Source of the DNA: an uncultured Oscillibacter sp.
GTDB lineage: Bacteria > Bacillota > Clostridia > Oscillospirales > Oscillospiraceae
DNA: 7,383 nucleotides
Assembly (NCBI GenBank): GCA_946530565.1
Contig: CAMNAE010000076.1
Span: 1-7,383, forward strand
Direction: 5' to 3'
Shown: positions 6,425 through 7,383 of the stretch, in pieces
How positions within the stretch are numbered: the first letter of the stretch is position 1
Layout: each line of letters opens with the position of its first letter
Notes under the pieces: model-generated
Told to the model about the DNA's origin: nothing
Database searches by the model: none
The model's input: the letters and a program-made list of their open reading frames with translations, nothing else
Translations under genes and position numbers: made by a program

Positions 6425-6467
6425 CCGCGGAAACATCAGTTCCCGATCGCGGCGTTTTTTTCGTCGC
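6425..6467 (+). other. Leader segment with two mutually exclusive hairpins and a T7 run
   Basis: CCGCG (6425-6429) can pair with CGCGG (6448-6452), followed two bases later by seven T, like a weak terminator. Alternatively GCGGCG (6449-6454) pairs with CGTCGC (6462-6467, one G-U), placing the seven T in the loop. The predicted start (near 6429) would exclude most of the first arm, so only the second structure may exist in the RNA. Confidence 0.35.
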
Positions 6468-6510
6468 ACGAAAGCACCTGTCCATCTGTATTAAGAAAGG
6501 AGGGGTTCCG

Positions 6511-6990
6511 ATGCCGCAGCCCAAACGCGTCGTTCTCTTTGCCGAGACCGACGCCGAGATCCCCGAAGGCAGCCTTCCCCTGATGCTGGAGCCGCTGCAC
6601 GGCAGGAGCGCTCTTGCGCGCTGTGCCGAGGCATTGCTCCAAAACGGCGCCGAGCAGATCCTCGTGGTGGCGGGCCCGCGCTTTGCCCCCTCCATCCGCG
6701 CCTGCTTCCCCGCCGAGGCCAACGTGACCGTATCCGAGCAAAGCGAAGCGCTGAGCGCCCTGATCGACACCGACGAGCCCGTCTTTGTCCTCCCGCGCGC
6801 GGCGCTGCCGATGCCCTCCGTGGGCGCGGGCTTCGCCTATGCCGCCTCCGGCCGCGACCTGCAGGACGCCTGGCGCGTCAAGCTCACCAACGCTGTGCAG
6901 GGCGCCGAGCTGATAGGCGGCTGGCTGCCGATCTTCAACCGCGACACCCTCGCTGAGTACGAGGCGCTGCTCTCAACGACCGAACGCTGA
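6511..6990 (+). CDS. Degenerate GlmU-like nucleotidyltransferase-fold protein
   Basis: This 159-residue protein starts at ATG 6511, preceded by AAAGGAGG (6496-6503) at a 7-base spacing. The frame is open further upstream, but that stretch crosses the promoter and leader. Residues 4-10 (KRVVLFA) look like the first Rossmann strand. Residues 22-56 (LPLMLEPLHGRSAL..GAEQILVVAGP) match the early part of the GlmU pyrophosphorylase domain, and EQ at 76-77 matches the base-contacting glutamine region. The family signature LAAGxGTRM is replaced by LFAETDAEI, the lysine of LPK is lost (LPLM), and the metal-binding NGD is replaced by LPRAAL (94-99). The left-handed beta-helix acetyltransferase half of GlmU (whole enzyme about 455 residues) is missing. 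It lies 115 bases before prs, where Bacillus and many relatives carry glmU. Infer a non-catalytic descendant of GlmU; role unknown. The intact frame and strong start signals argue against simple decay. Confidence 0.75.
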   Translation: MPQPKRVVLFAETDAEIPEGSLPLMLEPLHGRSALARCAEALLQNGAEQILVVAGPRFAPSIRACFPAEANVTVSEQSEALSALIDTDEPVFVLPRAALPMPSVGAGFAYAASGRDLQDAWRVKLTNAVQGAELIGGWLPIFNRDTLAEYEALLSTTER

Positions 6991-7105
6991 GGAACCGACC
7001 ACCCACAACAGGAAAACGCCGGTCCCGCTCCGCTCGGTGCGGCCAAAAGCCCCCGCGCGATCTTAAGGCACGGTGTTTCCCGGCAACAAAGAAAGAGGAG
7101 CTACT
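6991..7105 (+). other. Intergenic spacer before prs
   Basis: This 115-base gap has no recognisable promoter or terminator with a U-tract. One small GC hairpin is possible (CCGC 7030-7033 with GCGG 7039-7042). prs is therefore probably co-transcribed from the promoter at 6394-6422. No known riboswitch core is recognised. Confidence 0.5.
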
Positions 7106-7383
7106 ATGATTTCACACGGCAAGGACCTGAAAGTCTTTTGCGCCAATTCCAACCCCGCGCTGGCTCAGGAGATCTGCAAAAACATCGGCATCAAGCTGGG
7201 CGAGAGCGAGGTTGGCCAGTTCTCCGACGGCGAAGTTTCCGTCTCCCTGTATGAGACCGTCCGCGGCAGCGATGTATTCGTTGTCCAGTCCACCTGCGCA
7301 CCCGTCAACCAGAACCTCATGGAACTCCTCATCATGATCGACGCGCTCAAGCGTGCCTCCGCCGGGCGCATCACCGCGGTCAT
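7106..7383 (+). CDS. prs: Ribose-phosphate pyrophosphokinase, N-terminal part
   Basis: The window ends after 92 full codons and two bases of this gene; the family is about 310-320 residues. The enzyme transfers pyrophosphate from ATP to ribose 5-phosphate, making PRPP for purine, pyrimidine, NAD, histidine and tryptophan synthesis. Visible family features are the N-terminal strand [16 protein letters not shown], the ATP-site motif FSDGE (39-43), [12 protein letters not shown] (52-63), and the well-conserved helix [17 protein letters not shown] (70-86). ATG 7106 has Shine-Dalgarno GAGGAG (7095-7100) with a 5-base spacing. The upstream partner is the GlmU-like gene, echoing the glmU-prs order of Bacillus. 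Allosteric and catalytic residues of the remaining two thirds cannot be judged. Confidence 0.97.
   Translation, partial: MISHGKDLKVFCANSNPALAQEICKNIGIKLGESEVGQFSDGEVSVSLYETVRGSDVFVVQSTCAPVNQNLMELLIMIDALKRASAGRITAV

Larger units (their letters stand above)
6207..6510. other. Divergent intergenic region between trmL and the prs-side operon
   Basis: These 304 bases hold the 5' regions of two divergent units and are visibly more A/T-rich than the genes. The trmL side (6207-6340) contains two small inverted repeats, AAGAG/CTCTT at 6269-6286 and CAGAAT/ATTCTG at 6293-6311, with no convincing leftward promoter. The right half holds a dyad at 6361-6385, a promoter at 6394-6422 and a leader with a T7 run at 6455-6461. 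A TTGACG at 6343-6348 has no partnered -10 box. No RNA gene or riboswitch class is recognised. Confidence 0.7.

Noticed and set aside
6337..6510. N-terminal extension of 58 residues on the GlmU-like protein from an ATG at 6337
   Set aside because: It crosses the -10 box and leader, has no ribosome binding site, and its composition differs from the protein; ATG 6511 has a perfect Shine-Dalgarno sequence.
1..7383. CRISPR array, tRNA/rRNA genes, insertion sequences or integration sites
   Set aside because: No regularly spaced repeats, cloverleaf-type sequences, transposase motifs or terminal inverted repeats were seen on either strand.

Overview
The window is a G+C-rich piece of bacterial chromosome that looks like a Gram-positive anaerobe of the Clostridia, most likely near the Oscillospiraceae/Ruminococcaceae. 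This rests on strong GGAGG-type ribosome binding sites, sigma-A-like promoters, a glycolytic pgk-tpiA-gpmI cluster using the cofactor-independent mutase, a glmU-like gene directly before prs, and a secreted multidomain protein with sandwich modules typical of gut Clostridia. The lineage is inferred from gene style, not from a search.

Layout. Bases 1-1665 (minus) hold the N-terminal 555 residues of a large secreted protein: signal peptide, M15-type zinc peptidase domain, two beta-sandwich modules and a ricin-type beta-trefoil cut by the window edge. An 18-bp hairpin terminator (1741-1788) separates it from a leftward glycolytic block: pgk (5660-4392), tpiA (4160-3387) and gpmI (3326-1812). These encode three of the five lower-glycolysis enzymes; gapA and eno are not in the window. 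tpiA has its own near-consensus promoter in the 231-bp pgk-tpiA gap, followed by two strong GC-rich stem-loops. Upstream of pgk, also leftward, is trmL (6206-5715), a tRNA wobble-base 2'-O-methyltransferase with a terminator-like hairpin across its stop codon.

From about 6394 rightward is a divergent unit: a promoter with a perfect TATAAT, a structured leader, a small protein resembling the front part of GlmU but lacking its catalytic signatures (6511-6990), and the start of prs (7106 to the window end), which makes PRPP.

Most of the window is core metabolism. The points most worth a second look are the degenerate nucleotidyltransferase in the glmU position before prs, the domain architecture of the secreted M15 protein, and the structured leaders of tpiA and of the nucleotidyltransferase-like gene.
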